DNA of 64,000 bases from Macrosoma leucophasiata. Its lineage: Eukaryota > Arthropoda > Insecta > Lepidoptera > Hedylidae. Made by a program: the position numbers and the translations under genes. Where the stretch lies: NCBI GenBank assembly GCA_036365455.1, contig JAWQUS010000016.1:10935001-10999000 (forward strand). The letters run 5' to 3'. A model generated the notes under the pieces. It saw only the letters and a list, made by a program, of their open reading frames with translations, was not told the origin of the DNA and did no database searches. Shown piece after piece: positions 22,856 to 32,723 of the stretch; positions within the stretch are counted from its first letter, which is position 1; every line of letters begins with the position of its first letter.

Positions 22856-22910
22856 AAGAAAATGTTATTGAAGAATCACAAGCAGAGTAGAATGATTCAC
22901 TGTCAGACAT
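22656..22910 (-). CDS. 84-codon hypothetical ORF across the inverted-repeat boundary
   Basis: An ATG frame of 84 codons with a Ser-rich N-terminus (MSDSESFYSACDSS at residues 1-14) and a Cys-bearing middle (CNSACSTC at about residues 61-68). Codons 1-18 lie outside the 934-bp arm and the rest inside. The left arm keeps the downstream frame without the start. I recognise no domain. A Ser/Asp/Glu-rich start occurs in some transposase or regulatory proteins, but that is weak. It may be a first exon, a transposon remnant or a chance frame. No promoter element is obvious upstream. Confidence 0.25.
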   Translation of the reverse strand: MSDSESFYSACDSSITFSSAFCSTYVRKVEGEPQGIYLLVIFVCENEFRNNALDYDPQRCNSACSTCKYFRVDLFKSFLVKNTR

Positions 22911-23059
22911 TCTGAAATATACATATACAATATAAATAATTACTAATTATAGAATTATAAATAATAAGATACGGTTATAATACACTACTAATATACTACA
23001 ATATACAAAATAATAATATAAACTGCTGGGCGGTGTCTCTCCCCTTTTTGGGGGGAGGC

Positions 23060-23830
23060 TTTTTGCATTCGACTGCAATTATTAATAGCAATTTGGAAAT
23101 TATATCTCAATGGTGCCATGACTATGGAATTACGGTTAACATTTCTAAGTGTCAAGCCATTATCTTGGGCAGTAAGTATTTTATTAATAAGATTGACATG
23201 TTTGATTTACCGCCGATATTATACAACGGGTTGTTTATTCCTTTCTCGCCATCTGTCAAAGATTTAGGCCTTTTCCACTCTGAGTTGGAATAAACAAATT
23301 AGCAATGTAAGCAATATTGTTACATCTTCGCTGCGGTCCTTATACAGGTTTAAAAACTTTTTGCCACCCAGTACCAAAAAACTTCTGGGTCAAGCTCTTA
23401 TATTACCCGTTATTGACTATGCAGACGTTTGCTGTTCTGACTTATCCCAGGTGCACTTGAACAAATTGGATCGACTTCTCAATAACTGCATTCGTTTCAT
23501 TTTTGGTCTCCGCAAATTAGATCACATTTCATCATTTCGCTCCAAATTAAAATGGCTTACAATCCGCCAGAGAAGATCTGTCAGGACACTTTCCTTACTG
23601 TTCAACGTTATTAATGATCCATGTTCTTACAATTATCTTAGTATACATTTTCAAAAACTGGGCATCTCACATAACCTTAATCTCCGTTCTTCGGAAAATC
23701 TTACCCTTGGTATTCCTCTTCACAACACTTGTTTTATTTCTAACTCATATACCGTTTCGGCAATAAAACTTTAGAACGCGCTTCCCGTGAATATCAGGAA
23801 ATCAACCTGCAAGTACTCATTTAAGCGGCA
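23060..23830 (+). pseudogene. CR1-like LINE ORF2 C-terminal remnant
   Basis: The reading frames encode the end of a non-LTR reverse transcriptase: a thumb-like part (SQWCHDYGITVNISKCQ), then PVIDYADVCCSDLSQ, LNNCIRFIFGLRKLDHI, FRSKLKWLTIRQRRS and a final WN/LP-type region. The order and wording match 62.5-63.28 kb. The frame shifts at about 23285 and ends early at 23774 where the intact relative continues with WNRLPVDIR. The EN domain and the RT palm with its YADD motif are absent. It is a 5'-truncated, dead copy in the CR1/L2-like part of the LINE tree; the exact clade is unsure. Confidence 0.8.
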
Positions 23831-24117
23831 AGTTCGGGAACTTTATCTCAATGCGGTTGGCTAGTAGTTTCGCAAGTCTGACATTCTATTATTTATTATT
23901 GTGATATATATATGTAGACATTTTTTTTTGTATATACTGTATATTAGTCCATGTGTGTAATATTATATATAAGTATGTATTAGTATACATATTTTAATTC
24001 AGCAACGTAACTATTTATAGGTACATATCTATTTTAAATATAAATACTTATAATAGTAAACGTACACAAAATATAAGTAGGTATATAAATATATTATTTG
24101 ATTAATGATAATATTTT

Positions 24118-24284
24118 TAGCTGTCCCTCATACTTTCACTTTTGTACCATTGCTGCACCTACTTCGTCGATATCCTCACTACCCGAAGGTTGACTGGTAG
24201 AAAACGCCTAGTGGCGTCAAGTCCGCCTTATGTATAATTTCTGTGCATACATAAAAGAATAAATAAATAAATAAATAAATATAA
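24118..24284 (+). repeat. LINE 3' end with (AAAT)n tail
   Basis: CCGAAGGTTGACTGGTAGAA, GTGGCGTCAAGTCCGCC and TATGTATAATTTCTGTGCAT precede an (AAAT)n run at about 24258-24284. This is a typical insect non-LTR 3' terminus. It may close the remnant starting at 23060 or be a separate insertion. Confidence 0.6.
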
Positions 24285-24480
24285 GCGTGCACAAACACAC
24301 AGACACACAGACATTTTCCCGGAAAAAAAGTACCCAGTGTTGTGCGCCAAAGGTTAAAGTATAATCATACCAAGTTTCATTGTAATCGGACTTGTAGTTT
24401 TTCTGTGATGCTTGAACAAACAGACAGACAGACAAAACATTTTCTAATCACATATTTGTGTTCGGTATCGATCTAGTAAC
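24285..24480. other. Unassigned repeat-like sequence
   Basis: It holds ACACACAGACACACAGAC-type and CAGACAGACAGACAAAAC runs with AAGTTTCATTGTAATCGGAC between them. It looks like a degraded interspersed repeat without a family assignment. Confidence 0.3.
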
Positions 24481-24739
24481 ATCCCCTGGTATTTATTTTT
24501 TCAATATTTTTAATGTACAGAATTTACACTTCTACAGTTTTATTAAAAGTTTAGATAATGAAGCTAAATATCAAATCAAATACATGAACAATAATTGACT
24601 TAATAAATTTAACACGCGTCTCTTCCTTTTGTTTTATTTCACAACTTCTAATTAGTAATTAATGGGTGAAATATATTATTTATGTAGTTACATCGCATTC
24701 TTTGTCTAAACTGTAATTCAATAATGAATATTTTATGTA

Positions 24740-25170
24740 GGGACACGTTGTTAAATACTGTATTTATAATAATCCACCGCAAATTAACGGTCTCGATACG
24801 GTTCCAAGTGAAATAATTAAAAGTGGTATTATTGCTGGCGTATATTAATTAGCCATCGGGAAAAAGCTATGAAATTACGGGATGAAATTAAAACGTAATT
24901 AATTCCAGTACATCAGTACCGGAGTGTATTTCATGACATTTGTTTATATAGATGTAGGGATTTATTGCGTAAATAATACATGTTTATTGCGAAATTTTGT
25001 CCATTTTGAATCCCAAATAATTTGTAATGGATCGTAGTCCGGAGCACGCAACACGCAATATGTCACACCCATGACCAATTAATGTCACAAACATGTCTAA
25101 CCCGCGGCAAGGCGGTGCTATTTCCGAAATAGGCGGCTGCAAGAATACGTTGATTTGAATAGACGCAGAT
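24740..25170 (+). repeat. Diverged duplicate segment, right copy
   Basis: Partner of 20990-21410. Matching blocks in order: GAAATAATTAAAA, TATTAATTAGCCATCGG, GGATGAAATTAAAACG and ATGACCAATTAATGTCACAA. No coding potential is seen in either copy. Confidence 0.5.
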
Positions 25171-25580
25171 ACAATCGGTTCATAATTTTTTACTAGCTGA
25201 TTTTACTAGTCAGGTATCAAAGTAAGATTTCAGACATTGCACGTCTTTTTGTCTTAATTTTAGAAATGTGTTGTCGTTGCACACAAAACATCATAATATA
25301 ATTAATTAAAATATAATTTAAAATCATTTTACTGGAGAATATAGAAAGATAATAGCCAAAGATTTAAATGTACTTAGATATTTTGCCACTCTTAAGGCCA
25401 TGACTCTGTACCTGATATTACTGAGCCGTTCATTTTGCTTTATAAATAGTCCGATGCAAATGTTTAAAATCAAATAAATTATATTACTTAGATACCTAAT
25501 ATATTCCATATGATATCGAACTCTCTACACTTGTGGAAGCAACTATATGAACTATTATTGATGCTGGTAATAAAATATTT
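25171..25580. other. Intergenic DNA, nothing recognised
   Basis: No coding or repeat signal. Confidence 0.4.
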
Positions 25581-25584
25581 AGTT

Positions 25585-25876
25585 TTTTTATGTTACAGAA
25601 CTGGCAAACATGCATGACGTTCACATTGATGTTAAGTGATGACTTGATGAGGATGATTACAGCCTATAGACATCTACAGAGGGTACAATGCAGATGCGTT
25701 GCCACCCGTTAGACCTTAAGTGTTCTGTCTCTGTTATATTTATTACGGGCCCATAAATTACCATCTAACCGGCACACGATAGTGCTGAATACCACTATTT
25801 AGCGGCAGACACGTTAGGTAATGCGGTAGTACCTACGCCCTCGAGTCCCTACACTGGAATTCTACCACCAGTATAG
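25585..25876 (-). repeat. Family A retroposon, near full length, diverged
   Basis: All blocks are present from GGCAAACATGCATGACGTTC to TCTACCACCAGTATAG but with many substitutions and a small duplication (GATGACTTGATGAGGATGA). An older copy. Confidence 0.7.
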
Positions 25877-26790
25877 TACATGTAGAGTATACATAGTAAT
25901 AGACAAATTATTGTCATTTTAAGGGTTCCTTACCCAAAAGGTTTAAAAGGATTACTCGACATTAATAACTGTAACAGGTAGATTCTTGAAACATTTAGTT
26001 ATATAGGTACACACTTTGAAAATAAATAATTAAAATAAAATAAATAAAGTCCGACTCGCATTTGGCTGGTTTTTTTAAATAGTGTACTGCGTTGCTATAC
26101 GATAATTAATACGATTAATATTTGCTGTCTATAACGAAACCTAACTCATGTAATTTCTGTTATTAGTGCAATATTTGTACTGTGTTCCATAATGCCTTTA
26201 AATATATTTGCAAATACCTACACCCGAGAAATAATAATTGCTGTAAACGTAAACGAATATAAGGGCGTATAAAGGAAGATTAAAAGGCGTTTCTATTTGC
26301 TTCACGTTATAAGACAAATAATAATTGTGAATTGCAATTTTGTCGTCGGTTGAACGTTAAAGTCAATCTGCTTTAATGATTAAACAGTCGTGTTCATCTT
26401 TATAACGACAGATTTCATCGTGTTATTCGCATCGGATTCTTTTGTCAAGGATATGTGTCCGTCGGGGAAATAATATCACTTTAAATGACTCTTTGACCAT
26501 ATAAAACAGCGTAAGTGAGAAAAAAAGATAAATAAATGATGAATCATAATATATATTTTATGTGTCTAATTTTGAAACATAAATTTGATACATCTTGATA
26601 TACTCGTAAGTTGACCAAAACGATGATTAATTATAGGTTTTGATGCGAAGCAAGCGAGGTATAATTACCTACTTGTACTTTGAAAAAGTGTCATCCCTAT
26701 CAGTTCAAAACGTATTTTGTGCCAATATGTCCATTCCCATCCTTTTGTCTCCGAGGGGATAAAAATAACTTGATTTGTTTAAACTACTAC
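25877..26790. other. Intergenic or intronic DNA, nothing recognised
   Basis: A GTCCGACTCGCATTTGGCTGG block near 26050 resembles a widespread lepidopteran repeat end. No exon is supported. Confidence 0.4.
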
Positions 26791-26803
26791 TATCGACCTT
26801 TAC

Positions 26804-27009
26804 TGTATTTCAAAGAGTGCAGCAACATCTTCATATCCGAAAAAGCGTGACACAGCAGCGCCCTCTATTAGGGTGACTCTAGCTTCCAGACAATTGTGCT
26901 GCAGGAGATGGCACCTTGCCAGCAGAAATATGGCGTTCAGGAGCCAGATGCGTTTATCTGCCAAGCGGGCCTCTGCGCGTAATAGCATCGAGAGGTACTT
27001 GTGATAATT
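26804..27009 (-). CDS. Candidate internal exon, unidentified helical protein
   Basis: On the minus strand a pyrimidine-rich acceptor (CTCTTTCATAG) precedes a 206-base open segment that ends at a possible donor (ACA/GTAAAG). It encodes about 68 residues, including YLSMLLRAEARLADKRIWLL, NAIFLLARCHLLQ, EARVTLIEGAAVSRFFG and EDVAALFEI. The leucine/alanine spacing suggests paired amphipathic helices of TPR or armadillo type. Base composition is more GC-rich than its surroundings, as in real exons. I do not recognise the family. It may share a transcript with the candidate exon at 28170-28287, but direct joining of the two would not keep the frame, so another exon would be needed. Confidence 0.5.
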
Positions 27010-27200
27010 CTATGAAAGAGGATTTTACAAATTGGTAGATTAATAATTGGGTTACACAAATAGCTTGTTATATGAAAAACTTTTACTGAATAATAAACTT
27101 AAACCAAGCCAATCTCGTTATGATTTCATTTCATTGGTGCCTCTAGTATCAGGCCTCCTTTTTTTCGCACGAGCGTAGTATCATATACCCATATTTTGGA

Positions 27201-27295
27201 CTAGCTGTGCCCGCAACTTCGTTCGCGTGGAATAGTGGCTTTGGGCACCATTTTTGGATATACATTTGGTTATTTTTGGACCATACAAAAACAAC
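27201..27295 (-). mobile_element. Helitron 3' terminus, truncated
   Basis: CTAGCTGTGCCCGCAACTTC and GTTCGCGTGG is the reverse complement of the Helitron 3' end seen at 4.55 kb. After about 90 bp the element merges into the GC-rich minisatellite, and its 5' end is not found beyond it. Confidence 0.55.
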
Positions 27296-28140
27296 ACGCT
27301 GGGCGCCGAGATGCTGGACGTCGGAACGCTGGGCGTCGGGACGCTGGGCGTCGATACGCTGGGCGTCGGGACGCTGGGCGTCGGGACGCTGGGCGTCGGG
27401 ACGCTGGACGTCGGGACTCTGGGCGTCGGGACGCTGGGCGACGGGACGCTGGGCGTAGGGCGCTGGGCGTCGGGACGCCGGGCGTCGGGACGCCGGGCGT
27501 CGGGACGCTTGGCGTCGGGACGTTCGACGTCGGGACACTGGGCGTCGGGTCGCTCGACGTCGGGTCGCTGGGCGTCGGGACGCTGGGCGTCGGGACGCTG
27601 GGCGTCGGGACGCTTGACGTCGGGACGCTCAACGTCGAGACGCTCGGCGTCGGGACGCACGGCGTCGAGACGCTCGACGTCGGGACGCTCGGGGTCGAGA
27701 CGCTCGACGTCGGGACGCTCGACGTCAGGATGTTGGGCGTCGGGACGCTGGGTGTCGGGACGCTGGGCGTCGGACGCTCGGCGTCGGGACGATCGGCGTC
27801 GGGACGCTCGGCGTCGGGACGCTCGGCGTCGGGACTCTGGGCGTCGGGACGCTCGGCGTCGGGACGCTGGGCGTCGTGACGCTGGGCGTCGGGACGCTCG
27901 GCGTCGGGACGCTCGGCGTCGGGACGCTCGGCGTCGGGACGCTCGGCGTCGGGACGCTCGGTGTCGGGACGCTCGGCGTCGGGACGTTGGGCGTCGGGAC
28001 GCTCGGCGTCGGGACGTTGGGCGTCGGAACGCTTGACGTCGGTAGCTGGGCGTTGGGACGCTGGGCGTCGGAACGCTTGACGTCGGGACGCTGGGCGTTG
28101 GGACGCTGGGCGTCTGAACGCTTGACGTCGGAACGCTCGT
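27293..28140. repeat. 15-bp GC-rich minisatellite, about 56 units
   Basis: The unit is GGGACGCTGGGCGTC with variants (CTCGGCGTC, CTTGACGTC, GACGTC). It runs for about 850 bp in otherwise AT-rich DNA. Because the unit length is divisible by three and lacks stop triplets in most phases, long open frames appear on both strands (pentapeptides such as RPDAQ, PTPSV, SRRPA on the minus strand and GRRDA, SGRWA, TLGVG on the plus strand). Short indels switch phase. It starts about 30 bp downstream of a candidate splice donor at 28164-28169. Confidence 0.92.
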
Positions 28141-28169
28141 CTTGACTAAAGCGAGTCTTTCAGACTTAC

Positions 28170-28287
28170 ACAACGCAGTCAGATAATATTTGTCATGGGC
28201 CATTTGCTCCAAATATTTGCAAGCCATTAGACGGGATGTACGAGTACGTTTGGTTTTCTGCTTCACTACGCGAGATAATTCTTGTAC
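28170..28287 (-). CDS. Candidate internal exon beside the minisatellite
   Basis: On the minus strand TTTTAG precedes a 118-base open segment that ends at GTAAGT, a consensus donor. It encodes VQELSRVVKQKTKRTRTSRL, then MACKYLEQMAHDKYYLTAL: a basic, helical segment without a domain I know. The frame stays open through the donor into the minisatellite to give a 361-codon frame, but the donor and the abrupt change in composition argue that the repeat is intronic. It is on the same strand as the candidate exon at 26804-27009. Confidence 0.45.
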
Positions 28288-28645
28288 CTAAAATTTGTGG
28301 TAAGTTTTTAATTTTGCTCAGTAAACTTTATAACGTATTTGCCTTTAGTTAATAAAGCACACGAGGAGGTAATAATAGCTTCCGTTGATTAATCGTTAGC
28401 CGACATGTAGTAGGTATGTATGTACCTACATGTGTATCTTCACGCCAAATCCTTTACAGGGCAGATAGTGTAGAGCATCAGATTTGTTTTTAATTTTATG
28501 TACTCTTTCAACAATATAGAGGTTAATGACGTCCAGAGCTGACCCTTGCCAGGCAATGGTTTTCGTACTTAGAATGCTATGACTCATCACCACAAAAATG
28601 TCTAGCCTTACAGGCCTACCGTTACTTGGAAGGTTCACGCTAGTG
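28288..28645. other. Intergenic or intronic DNA, nothing recognised
   Basis: No coding or repeat signal. Confidence 0.4.
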
Positions 28646-28647
28646 AA

Positions 28648-28745
28648 TGCATTTTGACCTTTCGGTCCATCTTGGACCGAAAGGTCAAAATGCAGATGCT
28701 TTGTCATACTTGTCACCCGTGAGGTATAAGTTTTATATTATGTCA
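28648..28745 (-). repeat. Family A fragment with a snap-back hairpin
   Basis: GGTCAAAATGCAGATGC and following blocks are family A. The fragment's left end is inverted and duplicated: 28648-28669 and 28673-28694 are perfect 22-base reverse complements around the 3-base spacer TCT. Intact family A copies do not have the left arm. Confidence 0.75.
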
Positions 28746-29430
28746 CGATCGAGCGAGTTTCTGTCGGGCGAGATGACGAAAACTCATAGAAACTGGCTCA
28801 GTTTGTCGGTGTAAAGATGAATAGAGCACTACATATGCATAATGAGTAGAAAGATATGCACCATTAATGCATATATTTGTACTGATTAGTACCCAATGAA
28901 AATAATATTGATTACATAAAAGAATTTCAGCGCCTCAAATTTTGCACGAATAAACAATATCTGAAATCGCTCCGGTGGGATGCTGAGGGATCACACGGAT
29001 CACACGGATCATAAAACGGGTATTATGGGACACATTTTGGGGCGTTACATAATATTAAGGCTCTGCGCGCACCAGAGAGCACGTTAAGACCGTCGTTCGA
29101 GGGCAGTTGAGCCCACTTGGAGGCTTATACGGTCACGCTTGGATAGAAAAGCAACTTCGATTATAACAATAGGACAGTGTCAGAGATTAACCATTCAAAT
29201 GGATTTTTTGAGTATATGTGAGTACTATACCGTACATAAAATATATATTATTGATTATGCGCTCCTGTTAAGTACGCAGAGTGAAATCAACACACTGTAT
29301 TGATTGTATAAACCATGGGCTTTCACGGATTTCACAAATTATAAAAATCATCATAGTTCAAACAAGAGAACTCAAACTATAGTCACTACATGGTATAATC
29401 GGGTCGCTAGTACCTACATTATAAATAGAT
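28746..29430. other. Intergenic DNA, nothing recognised
   Basis: No coding signal seen. Confidence 0.4.
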
Positions 29431-29441
29431 GAACTTGTATC

Positions 29442-29737
29442 CATAGAGCAACACGGGCCACCGGCCGCGGCGGACTGGAGGGAGAGGGAGTAGCCATAGC
29501 GTATATTACTGATGCAAAACAGTCTGTCATTTTTTGCGAGGGGAAATGCTTGTGAAACACACGCACACTACAAAATAGTCTATTACTACCAAACTCACAC
29601 CTTTATTTTAACATAATACAGAAACAATTTCACGCACACATTTAAACGTCTTGGTGACAGGTATAGGCCCATTTCGGCATGTACTTTGACAGAAAAAAAG
29701 CCTGCTTAAGGCTACTTCCCACCGGTGTTGCTTTATG
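29442..29737. mobile_element. hAT-type MITE, second copy
   Basis: Same family as 10946-11237 but in opposite orientation: CATAGAGCAACACGG at one end and GTGTTGCTTTATG at the other. The target duplication is CTTGTATC/CTTGCATC with one mismatch, which implies some age. Confidence 0.82.
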
Positions 29738-29984
29738 CTTGCATCTTAACTACAAGTTTGCACAAACTTAATGCCTAAACAGTCAATTGAATGTATTTGA
29801 AACTACTCTTTGTGTAGGCTGCGGCGACAAACACGTTTTGGAACTAGCACAGCATCGGCGTCCAAGACTTCTTTCTACAGTTTTACAGCACTCAAAAGTT
29901 TCACGGAAGATAGCACAAGATAGCACCTTGCTTGCACTTTTATCAGAACATTCTCGAATCTATTAAAGAAATATTACAAGTATG
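29738..29984. other. Intergenic DNA, nothing recognised
   Basis: No coding or repeat signal. Confidence 0.35.
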
Positions 29985-30060
29985 CTACACGTATTTCGAT
30001 TCCTGCCCGAAGTCAAATTTTTCGTTCCGTTTTTTTCTTTAATTTCTAAAGTTTAAAACG
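29985..30060 (+). repeat. tRNA-like SINE fragment
   Basis: CGATTCCTGCCCGAAGTCAA and ATTTTTCGTTCCG plus a T-rich run match, in reverse, the junction seen at 17.6 kb. Only the T arm and acceptor remain. Confidence 0.5.
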
Positions 30061-30394
30061 TAACTTCACGCCTGTAATCCCCGAAGGGGTAGGCAGAGGT
30101 AAATGCATGCATTCAAGCATACATGCAAACACCCACGATTCGCCGGTTACGTTTTTGGCCCATGTAACAGGTGGCGAGCCTTGAAGTTTGGTAATGTGCC
30201 CGGAGATGTCAACCATCTCCGGGCACATTACCAAACTTCAAGGTACTGGGAAATTTCCAGAAAATGGAAAAATCCCAATAGAACCAGAGATAATGGACTT
30301 TACACCATCATCTCTGATAACCCCCTACCCGGGAATCGAACCCAGGACCTCAGCGTAGTAGTAGTGGCCTGCTACCACTAGGCTACCGAGGCAG
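30061..30394 (-). repeat. tRNA-derived SINE with internal inverted duplication
   Basis: This is a full-length copy of the SINE at 16.1 kb on the minus strand, with the head CTGCCTCGGTAGCCTAGTGG and B box GGGTTCGATTCCCG. It differs by an extra inverted copy of one body segment: 30179-30208 and 30214-30243 are perfect 30-base reverse complements around the spacer TCAAC. Confidence 0.85.
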
Positions 30395-31102
30395 TTAAAG
30401 CTAAAGTTAAAGTTAAAGTTTACTCGCATGTATTATTGCGAAAAATAAATATTACAACTATGCTACTAACTTTGACCTCTATAACGATGTGAAATTGAAA
30501 CAGAAACCCTTCTTTCAGAATGACTGTCTTATAAAAATCAATCACGTAGATATGTGTGGCTTAATACTTGTGTTTAGTCTTTTGTTTGTTATTATTTAGG
30601 TAATTATTGGTTGCTAGCTACGGCCCCAAAGCACCCGAAGTTTGTGTATATTTTACATATGTATATACTACCACATTAACTTTATACCTGGTGCTAAATG
30701 AGTTTGTTTATCAATATCTTATTCTATCGAAAAATTTCGATCAACAAAATATTTCATACTTCATATTATAATCCTGTTCAAAGGTTGTAAAAGTGCTTTG
30801 TTTCATGTTGCGGAGTAATATATAATATCCTTTTGTGTCTTGGTTGCGTAACTATTAGCTACGGTGGTTCAACCCTATTGTAATCCTTACCTATCGTGAT
30901 CAACGCGTCCTATATGGACTTTCCGAGTATATAAAATGAAATTCCCTAACAATACAAAGTAAAATAGAAGGTAAGCAAAGTATATCACGTTATTAATTGA
31001 TAGGTATTGATATAGCCACAGTTAACAATATTGACGATAGCGTATTGTTAATTTATAAAATAGAAATATCAACTTTTTATACCACCTTTAATATCTCTTA
31101 TA
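30395..31102. other. AT-rich intergenic DNA
   Basis: A short TTAAAG repeat run (30396-30420) follows the SINE, possibly its tail. Nothing else is recognised. Confidence 0.4.
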
Positions 31103-31286
31103 TCTTCTAAATATTTATAAATTACATGTCATAGTGTTTGCCCGCGATGAACTCCTAAACTACTTGCACACCGTGTGCAGTTTGAGCCAATTTACCCGAT
31201 AGGATACATCTCAATTTATAGTTGCAATAATATATATTATGTAAGTACGTAAATTGCAGCCGTGCGAAGCCGGTGCGGGCCGCTAG
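31103..31286 (+). mobile_element. Short non-autonomous Helitron, second family
   Basis: 5' TCTTCTAAATATTTATAAAT after A; interior ATGAACTCCTAAACTAC and CACACCGTGTGCAGTTTGAG match the copy at 18.1 kb; 3' GCGAAGCCGGTGCGGGCCG plus CTAG before T. Confidence 0.72.
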
Positions 31287-32195
31287 TGATATTATATATG
31301 TCAATGGGTAAAGTAATGCTTGTACTTCTTTATTTTTCATGAGATTCTCATGAGACTACGAATACGCCAGAAAACAAGTTAACACAATTGAATAGACGAG
31401 GTCGTGCAGTATAACTTGGAACAGCAAACATTATATTTCACATAGTGAACCACTCATTGATATCTACGTGAGCAAAGTTCCTCGTCTCCCCTTTGTTTGC
31501 CCCACTCCAGACCGTAGACACATTCACTCCTTTTCACGGTACATAGCCACAACACTGCACACAGGCCGCTCTTCAAGTAGTCTCTAATGTCTTCCTCATG
31601 ACTCCGGAAGGTCTTTTGTATTAAATCCAAGTACGTTGGAAGACCTTATTTGCCTTTCCTTGTTTGTTTACATCGAAATCTAAATGGCGCGGTATTTTCA
31701 GTCACGCTACTTATAATCTTCGCCTTGTTATCGTATAGAGATAGGATTAAGTGTTAAGAGTTTCGGAACGCTATGAAAACTTACAGCAAAATACATAACT
31801 CTGTTTACGTAAAGCTAGATAACTTTTTGAAGATTATTTATGTTGTAACTTTGTTAAGTGCGCTTGTTATCGAGTGCTAAAATAATAAATAAAATTGTTT
31901 ATTTATAAAATAAATAAATAAGAGAAAATATACGTGAACATTTTTAACTAACTAGGTTGAACCTGTGTTTCAGGCAATATATAAATAGGATAAACTTCGT
32001 CAAACTATGGCAGAGAATTTGTATAAATAAGTTATGCTTCCTAAATAATGCTCACTTATTTTTTTTTACTCATTCAGACCGTTGTCTAAATATCCAGACA
32101 CTTCAAGGATTTTTTAGGATTCATTAGGTTTAATGAATTTTAGGGTGTCGTTTTAAGTGTTATCTTATGTTTGTTATCTTATGTATCTTTTATGT
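31287..32195. other. Intergenic DNA, nothing recognised
   Basis: No exon or repeat that I can support; the block at 31460-31700 is somewhat richer in GC. Confidence 0.4.
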
Positions 32196-32335
32196 TGCCA
32201 CCCCCGAGACCTAAGTTGTTATTTCTCTGTGATAGTTATTACGGGGCCCTACATTACAATTAGATTAGGTATGATAATGCCCTCGAAAAAGAGGTCCAAA
32301 ATTGGGACTCTACCATCAAATGGTTGACTGCAGCC
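32196..32335 (-). repeat. Family A fragment, diverged
   Basis: GAGACCTAAGTTGTTATTTC, ACGGGGCCCTACATTACA and TTAGGTATGATAATGCC keep family A order with large decay. Both ends are lost. Confidence 0.55.
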
Positions 32336-32444
32336 ATGAATACAGGTAACACCATGGTTTCCACGGGGAACGCACCAATTTATCGATGTTAAACACATTT
32401 GCATCATATTATTTTAAAATTGAATCTACTTAGAATATATAGGT

Positions 32445-32723
32445 ATTCATCTATACTTATATTCATTTTTGTCAATTGGCATTTCATGTGTGGGAATGAA
32501 ACAAAACAACGCTGTTTGTTTCTATTTATTCTGAGCGCGTCACGAGATAAAATCGAGAAATATCAAATGGTCACCATAATACTTATTAATTAAAAAGTAC
32601 CTACTATCCAATAGGTCAAAATACATAAGGGATCACGTCTTCACAACAGCGTTGTTTTGTTTGATTCCCACACATGAAATGCTAATTGACAAAAATGAAT
32701 AAAAGTATATAGTATAGGTGAAT
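32445..32723. mobile_element. Foldback/MITE-like element with arms of about 75 bp
   Basis: The left arm (32445-32516) and right arm (32645-32723) are inverted copies sharing TTCATTTTTGTCAATT, GCATTTCATGTGTGGGAAT and AAACAAAACAACGCTGTT. The centre is about 128 bp. No target duplication is clear at the outer ends, so it is either an old MITE or a local inverted duplication. Confidence 0.6.

Noticed and set aside
27149..28266. Real repeat protein genes in the minisatellite (frames of 129-361 codons)
   Set aside because: Open frames exist in several phases on both strands because the 15-bp unit lacks stops; this is expected from composition and is not evidence for translation.
28745..28800. Third copy of the Cys-rich peptide gene
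   Set aside because: A short match (GCGAGATGACGAA) exists but the frame and cysteines do not continue.
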